This document shows, piece by piece, positions 23,552-35,400 of a stretch of 64,000 bases of DNA. Positions within the stretch are counted from its first letter, which is position 1. Each line of letters begins with the position of its first letter. The translations under genes were made by a program, and so were the position numbers. Source of the DNA: Pleurodeles waltl (lineage: Eukaryota; Chordata; Amphibia; Caudata; Salamandridae); the NCBI RefSeq assembly GCF_031143425.1, contig NC_090446.1:1020105066-1020169065 (forward strand), in the 5' to 3' direction. The notes beneath the pieces are model-generated. The model was not told the DNA's origin. It searched no databases and worked only from the letters and a program-made list of their open reading frames with translations.

Positions 23552-23990
23552 TTACGGTCTCCCATCAGCAGGCACGGCAGTCTTTTTCATCAAAGTCTCC
23601 TCATACTTGGCAACCCCTGCGGCCAAGGCCTGCTGTGGTGAGCCCCAGTTTTGGAGCCCCTCCTCCCCGGAATACTGGGCCAGGTAGGCGCTGTTTTCCT
23701 GCACGCCGCCATAGGCGGGGAAGGTGGGACTCACTTGCACCTGCTGGCCGGGTACTTGCTTATTTCCCTGGTGGTATTTGTCGACGGGGCTGTTCTTGTA
23801 CCCAGGGAAAGACTGCGTATTGTATTAGTCTTTAGCCAGCAGCCTCTGGTGCTCGCAGTTTAGGCCGGACTGACTTTGATGGCGGTAATTCTCCAGGTGT
23901 ACTGGTTCTTGTGAAGGTGTCTGGAAGTTCTGCTGGTTGCTGTGGAAACCACACTTTTCCCGAAAAGACTGCATGGCTGGGGCTTGTTAT
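23552..23990 (-). pseudogene. RAI1: RAI1-like N-terminal coding exon fragment with splice acceptor
   Basis: The minus-strand frame from ATG at 23974 begins [17 protein letters not shown] and continues through [35 protein letters not shown] and [15 protein letters not shown]. This order matches the start of vertebrate RAI1, a nucleosome-binding transcription regulator linked to Smith-Magenis syndrome. Upstream of the ATG is CCTCCTTTCACAG, a good splice acceptor ending at 23991, so this is a genomic (unprocessed) copy. One TAA replaces the expected Tyr codon after RLLAKD. The match breaks near 23560, where a LINE-like frame starts, and the intron side is cut near 24025 by the monomer array. It is therefore a broken duplicate of about 135 codons. 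The assignment is from memory of the family. Confidence 0.8.
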
Positions 23991-24024
23991 CTGTGAAAGG
24001 AGGGTAAAAAAGAAATGATTGAAG

Positions 24025-25385
24025 CATTCCAGGCGCCAGGGGAAGCTGCTTACCACAATTTTCGGCACCTTGAGGCGCACATAACAAACTCCTCATCCTG
24101 CAGTGTGGGGGACTTCGCAAAGTGAAAGGGGGGCTGCACTACATCCCCCAGCAGTCGAGGCAGCGGGGGAAGCTGCTTACTCCATTTTAGGTGCCCAGAG
24201 GCGCACATAACGAACTCCGCATCCCACAGTGCGGGGACTTGGCAAAGTGAACAGGGGGCCACACTACATCCCCCACCAGTCCAGGTGGCAGGGGAAGCTG
24301 CTTACCACCATTTTTGCGCCAGGAGGCGCACATAACGAACTCTGCCTCCAGCAGCGTGGGGGACTTGGCAAAGTGAACAGGGGGGGCCACACTACATCCC
24401 CCAGCAGTCCAGGCGGCAGGGGAAGCTGCTTACCACCATTTTCGGTGTCCAGAGGCACACATAACTAACTCTGCATCCCGCAGTGCGGGGGACTTGGCAA
24501 AGTGAATGGGGGAGCCACACTACATTCCCCAGCAGTCCAGCCGGCAGGGGAAGCTGCTTACTGCCATTTTTGGCACCCGGAGACGCACATAATGAACTCT
24601 ACATCCAGCAACGCGGGGGACTTGGCAAAGTGAACAGGGGGCCGCACTACATCCCCCAGCAGTCCAGGCAGCAGGGGATGCTGCTTACCATCATTTTCGG
24701 CACCCGGAGGTGCACATAACGAACTCCGCATCCCGCAGCGCAGGGGACTTGGCAAAGTGAATGGGGGCTGCACTATATCTCCCAGCAGTCCAGGTGGCAG
24801 CGGAAGCTGCTTACCGCCAGTTTCAGCACCCAGAGGCGCACTTAACAAACTTCACCTCCAGCAGAGCGAGGGACTTGGCAAAGTGAATGGGGTGGCTGTA
24901 CTACATCCCCCAGCAATCCAGGCGGCAGGGGAAGCTGCTTACCGCCATTTTTGGCACTCGGACGCGCACACAACAAACTCTGCATCCCGCAGCGCGGGGG
25001 ACTTGGCAAAGTGAATGGGGGTGCCGTACTACATCTCCCAGCTGTCGAGGCAGCAGGGGAAGCTCGGTACAGCCATTTTCAGCACACAAAGGTGCACATA
25101 ACAAACTCGCATCCCGCAGCGCAGGGGACTTGTCAAAGTGAACGGGGAGGGACGCACTACACCCCCCAGCAGTCCAGGTGGCAGGGGAAGCTACTTACCA
25201 CCATTTTCGGCGCCCAGAGGTGCACATAACGAACTCGCATCCTGCAGCGCAGGGGACTTGTCAAAGTGAACGGGGGCCGCACTACATCCCCCAGCAGTCC
25301 AGGCAGCAGGGGAAGCTGCTTACTGCCATTTTTGGATCCCAGAGGTGCACATAATGAACTCTGCATCCCGCAGCGTGGGACGCAC
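24025..25385 (+). repeat. ~126-bp tandem monomer array at the LINE 5' end
   Basis: About ten or eleven GC-rich units, each containing GGGGGACTTGGCAAAGTGAA, CACTACATCCCCCAGCAGTC, GGGGAAGCTGCTTACC and AGGCGCACATAACGAACTC. Successive GACTTGGCAAAGTG blocks lie ~125-129 bp apart. The array stops ~190 bp before LINE ORF1. Tandem promoter monomers of this kind are known in mouse L1, so a promoter role is a reasonable inference here. Confidence 0.75.
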
Positions 25386-25576
25386 CTGGGTGCTTGCCCG
25401 GGCCAAGACCGGGCCGAGACAGGGCCCATCTTCACCGTCTTCACCCAGAAGAGGCTGGGCTGGGCCCACTTATTTGACCCACAATTGCAATCTTACGAGC
25501 CAAGGGAAGTCGTGAGCAGCTAAGAGCTTGAACTTCTGGATAGTGCTTGCAGGGGAATCTCATTTTATCTTGCAGC

Positions 25577-26167
25577 ATGCCTAGGGCTAAGAAATTGAGT
25601 AGTAAGACTACTAGCAAAGTTGCCTCAGGGCCTACCAATCATAGAAGCCAATTAGCTCCTTGCAAGTCAAGTATGGATAAATTCATAGTAAGGGCCGTGG
25701 GGATAATTGATAAGGAAATTGAGTTGGCGGAGCGCCGGATCTCTGTATCCTCCTTACGTTCTCCTCCCTTGGCGCTGCTGGGGGTCTCATTACCAGGCAT
25801 TATTAATGATGAAGAGCTAGCTCGGAGGGAAGGAAATGGTGAGGTGATGCCCTGTGCAGACTCAGTGGCAGTTGGGAACCAGGGGGGCGTGGACGAGTCG
25901 GATCAGGTCTTATGGCAGGAATACGATCCTTTAGAGCTGGGAGCACTGGAGTTAGTTCCTACCCATAGTACAGGTGAAGTGTTGGCAATCAGTGATAGGA
26001 GGACACGTTCGTATCATGTAAGGAATCATAAACACTTAGGATGTGGCCAGCCGCCAGCCCAACGCTACACTCATCCCAATAAAAAGGGGGCAGGTAACGA
26101 GATGCGGCAGGGACCCGGGCAGGCATAGGGGCTCATAGTTGAACAGATGGAAGAAAAAAATTGTAGT
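25577..26167 (+). pseudogene. LINE ORF1, N-terminal part (split by solo LTR)
   Basis: Starts MPRAKKLSSKTTSK; an in-frame ATG 30 nt upstream (25547) is an alternative. It is a basic Ser/Thr/Lys-rich N-terminus followed by an acidic middle part, as expected of a LINE RNA-binding ORF1 protein, though no RRM or zinc knuckle was seen. The frame meets a stop at 26126. In the neighbouring frame, the text before the LTR joins smoothly with that after 28787 to give a charged heptad-like stretch, so a frameshift plus the LTR insertion broke this ORF. Confidence 0.55.
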
Positions 26168-26172
26168 ATTCT

Positions 26173-28786
26173 TGTAGGAAGTTGGCTCTGTATGTACTAT
26201 TTCAAAATAAGAAATAGCATGCACAGAGTCCAAGGGTTCCCCTTAGAGGTAAGACAGTGGCAAAAAGAGATAATTCTAATGCTCTATTTTGTGGTAGTGT
26301 GGTCGAGCAGTAGGCTTATCAGAGGGTAGTGTTAAGCATTTGTTGCACATACACACAGGCAAAAAATGAGGAACACACACTGAAAGACAATTCCAGGCCA
26401 AAAGGTTTTTGAATAGAAAAATATATTTTCTTAGTTTATTTTAAGAACCACAGGTTCAAGATTTACAAACAATACTTTAAATGAAAGGTATTTCACTCAG
26501 GTATCTTAGGAACTTTGAATCAACACAATAGCATGTACAGTTTTGGCAAAAATGGCAATAAGCTATTTTAAAATTGGAGACACTGCAAAATTCAACAGTT
26601 CCTGGGGAGGTAAGTATTTGTTAGTTTTGCAGGTATGTAAAGCACTTACAGGGTTGAAAGTTGGGTCCAAAGTAGCCCACCGTTGGGGGTTCAGAGCAAC
26701 CCCAAAGTTACCACACCAGCAGCTCAGGCCCGGTCAGGCGTAGAGGTCAAAGTGGTGCCCAAAACGCTTAGGCTTCAATGGAGAAGGGGGTGCCCCGGTT
26801 CCAGTCTGCCAGTAGGTAAGTACCTGCGACTTCGGAGGGCAGACCAGGGGAGTTTTGTAGGGCACCGGGGGGGACACAAGTCAGCACAAAAAGTACACCC
26901 TCAGCGGCACAGGGGCGGCCGGGTGCAGAGTGCAAACAGGCGTCGGGTTTGCAATAGGTTTTAATGGGAGACCCAGGGGTCTCTTCAGCGATGCAGGCAG
27001 GCAAGGGGGGGGCTCCTCTGGGTAGCCACCACCTGGGCAAGGGAGAGGGCCACCTGGGGGCCACTCCTGCACTGGAGGTCGGATCCTTCAGGTCCTGGGG
27101 GCTGCGGGTGCAGTGTGTTTCCCAGGCATCGGGTTCTTTGAAGCAGGCAGTCGCGGTCAGGGGGAGCCTCGGGATTCCCTCTGCAGGCGTCACTGGGGGG
27201 GGCTCAGGCGGGTCAACTCCGGCTACATAGGGTCGCAGTCGCTGGGGAGTCCTCTCTTTAGTGTTTTGCCCTGCCGGTCGAGCTGGGGCCATCAGGTGCA
27301 GAGTGGAAAGTTTCACGCTTCCGGCGGGAAACGTGTGGTCTTTAAAAGTTGCTTCTTTGTTGCAAAGTTGCAGTCTTTGTGGAACAGGGCCGCTGTCCTC
27401 GGGAGTTCTTGGTCCTTTTAAATGCACGGTAGTCCTCTGAGGCTTCAGAGGTCGCTGGACCCTGGGGGACGCGTCGCTGTTGCAGTTTTTCTCGAAGTGG
27501 GGAGACAGGCCGGTAGGGCTGGGGGCAAAGCAGTTGGTGTCTCCGTCTTCTCTGCAGGGCTTCAGGTCAGCAGTCCTTCTTTGTCTTCAGGTTGCAGGAA
27601 TCTCTCTTCCTCTGTTCCTGGGTGCCCCTAAATACTCAATTTAGGGGTGTGTTTAGGTCTGAGAGATTAGTAGCCAATGGCTACTAGCCCTGAGGGTGGC
27701 TACACCCTCTTTGTGCCTCCTCCCGGTGGGGAGGGGGTCACATCCCTAATCCTATTGGGGGAATCCTCCATCTGCAAGATGGAGGATTTCTAAAAGTCAG
27801 AGTCACCTCAGCTCAGGACACCTTAGGGGTTGTCCTGACTGGCCAGTGACTCCTCCTTGTTTTTCTCATTATCTCCTCCGGCCTTGCCACCAAAAGTGGG
27901 TCCGTGGCCGGAGAGGGCGGGCATCTCCACTAGCTGGGATGCCCTGTGGCGCTGTAACAAAGGGGGTGAGCCTTTGAGGCTCACCGCCAGGTGTTACAGT
28001 TCCTGCAGGGGGAGGTGAGAAGCATCTCCACCCACTACAGGCTTTGTTCCTGGCCACAGAGTAACAAAGGCACTCTCCCCATGTGGCCAGCAACATGTCT
28101 GGTGTGTGGCAGGCTGGTAAAACTAGTCAGCCCACACTGGAAGTCGGGTATGTTTTCAGGGGGCATCCCTAAGATGCCCTCTGGGTGTATTTCACAATAA
28201 AATGTACACTGGCATCAGTGTGCATTTATTGTGCTGAGAAGTTTGATACCATTCTTCCTAGTTTTCAGTGTAGCCATTATGGTGCTGTGGAGTTCGTGTT
28301 TGACAGACTCCCAGACAATATACTCTTATGGCTACCTATGCCCTCACCTATGGTATAGTGCACCCTGCCTTAGGGCTGTAAGGCCTGCTAGAGCGGTGAC
28401 TTATCTATGCCATAGGCAGTGTGAGGTTGGCATGGCACCCTGAGGGGAGTGCCATGTCGACTTAGTCATTTTCTCCCCACCAGAACACACAAGCTGGCAA
28501 GCAGTGTGTCTGTGCTGAGTGAGGGGTCCCCAGGGTGGCATAAGACATGCTGCAGCCCTTAGAGACCTTCCCTGGCATCAGGGCCCTTGGCACCAGGGGT
28601 ACCAGTTACAAGGGACTTACCGGGATGCCAGGGTGTGCCAATTGTGGAGACAAAGGTACAGGTTAGGAAAAGAACACTGGTGCTGGGGCCTGGTTAGCAG
28701 GCCTCAGCACACTTTCAAATCATAACTTGGCATCAGCAAAGGCAAAAAGTCAAGGGGTAACCATGCCAAGGAGGCATTTCCTTACA
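26173..28786. mobile_element. Solo LTR, family A (2.6 kb), inserted in LINE ORF1
   Basis: Starts TGTAGGAAGTTGGCTCTG and ends GGCATTTCCTTACA. It is flanked by the identical 5-bp sequence ATTCT at 26168-26172 and 28787-28791. TG...CA ends plus a 5-bp duplication identify an LTR; no internal retroviral-type genes or second LTR are present. Open frames of up to 219 codons inside are not similar to known proteins. AATAAA-type signals occur on both strands, so the sense strand is undecided. The termini of family A and family B LTRs are alike (CTTCCTACA/CCTTACA), suggesting related elements. Confidence 0.8.
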
Positions 28787-29469
28787 ATTCTTGACTCAAA
28801 ATCGCATCCCCTAATCGAACATCTTAACTCAGTAGAGGCAATTTTCAAACATTTTGAGTCCACCGTTGACAAAAGAGATTCCCTTACCTAGTCCAGGGAG
28901 GGACGTAGTGACTGGACCCAAGAATCTGGTGGAATCCCTAGGACCAAGAGAGTTAATCAGAGAGGTAATGATGAGGAATGGTCAACTCACCATGTAATAA
29001 GTAAAGAAAGAGGACCATCTGTCAATAATGAACCAACTCTGGTATTGTCACAGTCACCAGATCCTCGGGGTCTGTGCACGTTCCCAACACTTCCACCACA
29101 AGACAGCTCCAATACTCTGATTAGATTTATCACAGAGTCTAAGAGAGTCCAAGTGGGGAAAAGGGGATTAGGATGGGAACAGCTTGGAAGGAGACCTGTA
29201 GGAAGCAAAAGGTTGAAACACAACATCAAAATTACATCTCATGAATTCAGTACCATGCTACAACTCTAAGCTTCGTCTTTTCCAAAAAACATGAACAACC
29301 CTAGAATAGTCCTAAAACTGACTAGGCTTTAAATGACCGAATACCTGAGGAGGAAACAGGAAAAGTTAAATAGGACTTTCAGATTCGAGTACTTTCTTTA
29401 GCATGAGAATCAGGAAACACTCTGAGCAATTTCTAAACAACCATATGAATCTCCTTTTAAGAATAACAA
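28787..29469 (+). pseudogene. LINE ORF1, continuation after the solo LTR
   Basis: The frame restored by excising the LTR and one ATTCT runs to a stop at about 28890 and encodes a charged helical stretch (IEHLNSVEAIFKHFEST). Beyond this, short frames such as 29045-29269 are Ser/Pro- and Lys-rich. The stretch is ORF1 or the ORF1-ORF2 spacer, decayed by several mutations. Confidence 0.45.
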
Positions 29470-29483
29470 ATCAGGAACACACA

Positions 29484-30367
29484 AATACTAACTATGGGGT
29501 GAAATAACTAGGATTACCAAGGCGCTCAGGATTCAAAAGGACCAAAGATCTCAAAGTAAGAGGGAACCTGCACGAGGGTAATCACCCGACCCTCCAAAAG
29601 GTTCCAAAGAGAACCTACAACCTAAACACATCAAAGTGCGGTACCCCTCATGTAACAATTAAATGGATTGTAATCTGAATAAAAATCACTTCCCCACAGA
29701 AAAAAACAATTCGGAAAGTTGAGATTTAGCCAAAAAAGTCAAAAAACATTAATTGTTGCTCTTGAAAATTACACTTCGGTATGATTACAATTTCCAAAAT
29801 CACTTTGGACACACAGTGTAACTTGTCCAACAAATTTTATAATTCAAGTCAATTTATAACAATTCAATTCATTGATTTTTCAAATTGGAGCATTTTGGTT
29901 CATACGAGTGTTTGTAGCTTTTTAATAAATCTGTTTAAGTGCACAGATTTAATTTATCTAATACGTCTTTTCAGCCCTGAAGAAGTCGTTTGGGACAAGA
30001 GACAACACTGTCCTGAGACGAAACACGTGTTGGCGGGCTCGAATTCTTAAATGAATTGTGGCGTGAATTGCATGAAAAATTTGTATTACAATGAATGAAT
30101 TGTTATAAATATTGTGTATTACAATGAATGAATTGTTATAAATTGACTTGAATTATAAAATTTGTTGGACAAGTTACACTGTGTGTCCAAAGTGATTTTG
30201 GAAATTGTAATCATACTGAAGTGTAATTTTCAAGAGCAACAATTAATGTTTTTTGACTTTTTTGGCTAAATCTCAACTTTCCGAATTGTTTTTTTCTGTG
30301 GGGAAGTGATTTTTATTCAGATTACAATCCATTTAATTGTTACATGAGGGGTACCGCACTTTGATGT
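29484..30367 (+). mobile_element. Penelope-like retroelement fragment with inverted arms
   Basis: The 884-bp insert is flanked by a 14-bp direct repeat, ATCAGGAACACACA, at 29470-29483 and 30368-30381, typical of target-primed retrotransposition. Inside, 29628-29874 and 30122-30367 are inverted copies with only a couple of differences. The loop carries a hammerhead-like motif and a ~32-bp tandem duplication (near 30088-30150). Penelope-like elements commonly carry hammerhead motifs in terminal repeats and often insert with a partial inverted copy, so this class fits best. No RT or GIY-YIG domain is left, so the class is inferred. Confidence 0.55.
29974..30034 (+). ncRNA. Hammerhead-ribozyme-like motif, probably imperfect
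   Basis: CTGAAGA (29977-29983) matches the CUGANGA core and GAAA (30020-30023) the second core strand. GAAA continues into CACGTG, a closed or dimer-forming stem III, then TT at the expected cleavage position (30030-30031). GCC before CTGA (29974-29976) pairs with GGC after the cleavage site (30032-30034) as stem I. GTC (29985-29987) pairs with GAC (30017-30019) as stem II. One extra A (29984) sits between the CUGANGA box and stem II, which would probably weaken or abolish cleavage. Confidence 0.4.
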
Positions 30368-30539
30368 ATCAGGAACACACAGCATTACATCTAGAATTCT
30401 GGTATTGTTGTGTTCATCTCAGAAAAAACATTGGGAAGTGAATTGCGCACATTGCAGTTTTTTATATGAGTATTAAACACCATAAAGGATTGTGCACCAT
30501 GAAATCACACAACGTAGATTCAAGGAATAAATCACGCAA

Positions 30540-31150
30540 CGTGTCAACTTGAAATGCTACCAAGAAGATGTCTTAGAATAGTAGCGCACAGTAATTTACA
30601 TTATTTATACACGAGGAAAGAATTGCGCGTCTTGCCGATTCAAATGCCACCATACAAATGTCAAGAAATGGTAGCGCACAATGAACAACATGAAAAGCAC
30701 TCAGGGAAAGAATCGCGCGTCTTGTCGATTCAAATGCCACCATGCAAATGCCAAGAAATGGTAGCGCACAATGAATAACATGAAAAAACACTCAAGGAAA
30801 GAATCACGCGTGTTGCCGATTCGAATACCACCATGTAAATGCCAGAAAATGGTAGCGCACAATGAACAGCATGAATTACACACGAGAAGTGAATCGCGCG
30901 TTTCGCAGATTCAAATGCCACCATGTAAATGTCAAGAAAAGGTAGCGCGCAATGAACAACAAAGTTAAATGCTCATGAAACGAGTTGCACGTCTTGCCAA
31001 CTCGTAAAACATCATGTAAATGTCAAGAAATATCAGCGCGCAATGAACAACCATATAATAACGAAGTCAAATCTTTATGGAATAAATTGCGCGTCCTCCC
31101 TATTTGCAAACCACCATACAAATGTCAAAAAATGGCAGCGCACAAGTAAT
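30540..31150. repeat. ~90-bp tandem repeat, about 6-7 units
   Basis: GGTAGCGCACAATGAA-type text recurs at 30581, 30671, 30761, 30852, 30942, 31033 and 31135, so the period is 90-91 bp with a longer last step. Each unit has GATTCAAATGCCACCATG and GAATCGCGCG. The array carries short frames in both directions, all repeat-derived. Confidence 0.75.
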
Positions 31151-31202
31151 CTGTTATTCATTTAAGAATTAAAATCAAGAATATGAAAATTCTCAATTAC
31201 GG

Positions 31203-31625
31203 TGTTGGGAAATGTCCAAACACCGTCTTACCGCCTGGAAACAGTGATCACCAATGAGAGATGAGTGCAGAAGACTGGAAAATCCAAATAGGCCGCCGGG
31301 ACAGGAGCTCAGGAAGAAGCTGCTGCTCTGCACCGGGACCTCTGAATAGTGAGCACTGGAAGTTGGGCTGACTCTCTTTTATAGAGTCTTGGCCCAGCCT
31401 AGAACCACGCCCAGGCAGGTTGCAGGGAAAGTCTCTAGAAGGCCCTGGAAAGGGACCACACCCTAACACACTCTGAATGTCTGCAGCAATACATTGCAAA
31501 TGTACAGTATTTATAAGCACCTTAAAAATGAATCTTTTGGATGGAATTCTGCAATGCAAAAGGTTAAACAATAACATATCATCACAATGCATAAATTACA
31601 TTATCTTGCGAGTGTTGGGTTTTTG
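31203..31625. repeat. Possible LTR-like piece inside the LINE
   Basis: Begins TGTTGGGAAATGTCC after the tandem array and contains CTCTTTTATAGAGTC, a TATA-like box. A TGTTGGG recurs near 31613. The boundaries are uncertain and no duplication was found, so it could equally be LINE-internal sequence. Confidence 0.25.
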
Positions 31626-32400
31626 CATTCTAGATGCCCGTAGAGCGCGCACTGTCCTGGTGTTGACAGGTATCTTCCCAAAGCCCAAGTAGTGGACTAG
31701 GTGGGGGTGAAGTGGAAAGGGCAGGAGACCCAGTTAGTGGACCAGAGGAAACAGGCACTGGGTGTTTGTAGTTAGATATCTCTGACATACGTTCTAATGT
31801 TCCCCCTGAGTGCACCCCCTACAGTATCATCTTAGAAAATGTCCCACGGCTAACCAGAGGATCTACTGAATCGCATAGTTCATTCTTAAATAAAGTCACA
31901 CATTGGTTGAGGATACAGTCAGGCTTGCCACATGTACTCTGTGAGGAAGTAATCAGTATCCGAAGGGTCTCTTGGGTGGGCCGAGCACCACAAGTTTTTC
32001 AGGGGGATTGTATAAATGTGAACTTCAAGTCACCTAGCTGTGTTCAATCGCTGTCTAATTATATTAGTGTAAAAAGCCAAGCGTACGGGGGTATCAGATT
32101 GTTGCCCCTGGTTTTTTCTATTCCCCAATAGCAAGGGGGATTGAAAATACCCAGCCTGACCTACATTCATCATCACTAATACCTTCAGGGTACCCACTCA
32201 GAATTGTTACTATCCATTAAACAGGTTAGATCAGGTAGACTGACTAGGTCCATCGGGGATGCAGTTAGGCAGGAGAATTTCTACACCCCCTGAATCAGTT
32301 GCTACTGAATCACCTTCAGAGGTACCCCTAGGGGGACTCCTGTTTACCTGTGGGTGACGGCCAAAGGGGCTTTTTGCCTAATAAGGTGGCTGAACATAGG
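31626..32400 (+). other. LINE sequence between ORF1 and ORF2, decayed
   Basis: Short interrupted plus-strand frames, for example 31907-32131, precede the ORF2 endonuclease. Nothing specific was recognised; it is probably ORF1 tail and spacer. Confidence 0.35.
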
Positions 32401-32403
32401 ACA

Positions 32404-35400
32404 CATTTATCACTAATCTCCTGGAATGTGGCGGGGTGCACCCCAAGGTGGCTGACAAAGAGCGGAACTCCCTTATAGGGAAATATGATGTTGTGTGCTC
32501 CAAGAAACATGGACTGTCAATAAGGTCTTCGTTAGAGGATTTACCACTTACAGTGTGGAGGCCTCACCTCCAAGGAAAATGGGCCAGGACATGGGGTGAC
32601 TTATGATTTTGGTCAGAAATGACATAGCCTGTAGACATGAACTTCTGAGGATAGAATCCCTCTATTTAATGGGCATTAGCTCACGATTCCCAAAGGGATT
32701 AACCATAGTGATTTTAAATGTGTATGCACGTTCATTGCCAGCTAACAGGGAGTGTTCGGTTCTGGCCACGCCTGAAAAGTTAGTGGAAACATACAAAAGT
32801 AAGTCTAGATTAATAGTGGCTGGGGATTTTAACACCTCATTTGAACCGTGTCTTGCTCTTAATATGGTAACCAGGGAAGAGGATGAGCAATGGTTGGCAG
32901 GCCAATATGCCATCTTTCCCATACAGTCCTACAGATAGTGGCAGCCCATGGGCTACGTGTCTATAATGGGAGAACAAAATTGGATTCAGTGCGAGCGTTA
33001 ACATTTAGAAGAGGGCAACAGAGGAGTGTTATTGACTATATCATGATGGATGTGCAATTATGGCTGGATTTGGCAGATATGGAGGTACTTAGCACCACTG
33101 AGAGTGATCATTGCTCACTGGCTGTATTGCTTAATGGAGGGAACTTTGCTAGGTCTGCCAATTGGGAATACTCAGCCCTGCCGGATCCCAGTATTTCTAA
33201 TAATTGGCGTCTAGTAACATGGGCCAGAGTCTTAGCCATTAGGGACGCACATGATTAGATCTACCAGTGGTTTGTACTGTTTTTAGATGAATTTGAAGAT
33301 CTGCATGTTGATACTAATCTCTTCATACAAACCTATAGTCTGCTGTTTGAAAAACTCAAAATTATTTTTTCGAGTGAACATCTTGGTACTCAAAGGTCGT
33401 GAGTAAAACATCCACATTGGTTTAATTGGGATTGTAGAATGGCTAACCGGGCAATGGAAACCGCCATAAAGGAGTGTATTCAAGCCGCCATTAAGTGTCC
33501 ACAAGCAAAATATAAGAAGGCTCAAAGGGTGGCAAGGAAAGAAAGAGATGAAGATAACTGGCATAAACTACTTCAGGCTTTGAAGTTAAGAGGCACTCAT
33601 GCCTTCTGGGCCATAATCTCAGATGGAAGTGGTGAAACTGGAGACTATAAGACACTGTAATATTGCACCAGATAAGTGGGCGGAACACTTCAGTGTCTTA
33701 TATTCGGTGAGTGAAATTGCCAAGGGAGAGGATCCTGGTGGTTCCCACCGCAACACACAGTGAGCCCTCTAGTAGACTTTACCATAACCAGAGAGGCGGA
33801 GAACCCATGTATGACTTTGGGTGAGGCTAGTGAGGCAGCTTGTCTTCGAACTTTCTTTTCATTGGAAGATACACTGGAAGCTATAGATAGTCTGAAACCT
33901 CATAAAGCTCCCGGCTTGGATGGCATTCCTGGTGACCTGTACAAGTCCGAACCTTGAGTGTGGGGTAGTTACATAAATCTTCTTCCTAATGCAGTAGCTA
34001 GTGGGGGTAGAATACCGGAAACGTGGAAAGGGGTGGAAATTATTCCTGTGTTTAAAAAAGGTGATGCGAGCTGCCCTGCCAGTTATCGCCCCATTAGCCT
34101 GCTGGATAATTTCCCAAAAATATTTGTTGGGCAGGTGGTTGACAAACTGTAAGGTTGGGCGACCAACAAAGAGATATTTTTGACCTTGCAGGCAGGGTTT
34201 CGGCCCAAGACAAGTACCATTGACCAGGTATTTAGTTTTCAGTATTGTACTTGAAGCAGGTCTTCCTCCAACGTCAGACGTTATATGTAGTCTTTGTTGA
34301 TCTTCGAGCTGCGTTTGACTTAATTCCACGTGACAAATTGTGGCAAGTCCTAAGGAATATGGGAGCCCCTAGTACTCTAGTTGACATCTTGATCAAACTA
34401 CATAGTGGGACCTACGCCCAGGTCCGATAGGGTGGGCAAGGAGAAGTGGCAGCCAGAATTCCAATAAACCGTCGGGTCTGGCAAGGGTGTGTGTTGGCCT
34501 CTACACTTTTTTCTTTATATATGAATGACATCACTGAATATCTTGGCCAGTGCACTAATTCTCCTTCCATCAATGGTGGGAAAATCCCTATCCTTCTGTT
34601 TGCAGATGATTCACTGTTCATTTCCAAGTCTCCATTGGGGCTGGAAAATTTGGTATTAAAATTCAGGTCTTTCTGCAGAGAAAGGGGGCTGGAGATAAAT
34701 TGCTCCAGGACCAAGTATATGGTCTTTGGAAATTCTACTGTAAGAACAAGGAGCATAAAAGTAGGTGATTCCTACCTTGATCGGGTGTCAGAATTTGATT
34801 ACTTAGGTATTACCTTGTCCTCAAAACTAAGTTGGGACCCACAAGTAGTAGAAAGTTCCCTAACATTAGCACATAGATCGAATGCCATCCTTCGCTTCTT
34901 CAGAGCTTCAAGTACTTGCTCTATCTCACCCACCCTTGAGGCTTACCAGGCTAAAGCCCTTAACGCAGCAATATATGGTGCAGAATTTTGGGGGGGTGCC
35001 AATACATTTAGGATAGAAGTGGCTGAAAACAATTGTATTAGGGCGTTAGCTGCCATACCAACTAGTTCCCTGTTATCCCCTTGAGATATGACATGGGTAT
35101 TGAACGGGTTATCGATCAAGTACAGCTAAAACCCCTACTCTACTGGGTACAGGTTTGATCTACCCCTGAGTTGGCCACTTATAGTGCTTGTCTTAGTCAT
35201 TTGATGAGGCTAGATCTAGCCCGGAAAGTCCCATGGTTGTGCTTTGTTTTCGCTTGGTTTTCAAAACTGAAGCTTGAAGCACTATGGGAACAGCCGGATC
35301 AAATCCATAAAGAAGACAAATAGATAGTTAAGGCAGCTCACTGGCAGTACATTGGGGAGCTTAAACTGCATAGGGCCAATCTGGGTCATCTTACAGAAAC

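Noticed and set aside
24025..25385. CRISPR-like regular array
   Set aside because: Units are tandem ~126-bp monomers without distinct spacers, in a eukaryotic LINE context.
26768..27427. 219-codon minus-strand frame
   Set aside because: It lies within the GC-rich part of the family A solo LTR, is Pro/Leu/Ala-biased, and has an overlapping plus-strand frame of similar length; there is no domain evidence.
29974..30034. A confident active hammerhead ribozyme
   Set aside because: The core carries an extra A next to stem II and the outer part of stem II is poorly paired, so only a hammerhead-like motif is claimed.
31203..31625. A confident LTR call with TG start and TATA-like box
   Set aside because: No CA terminus or target-site duplication could be found, so it is kept only as a low-confidence repeat.
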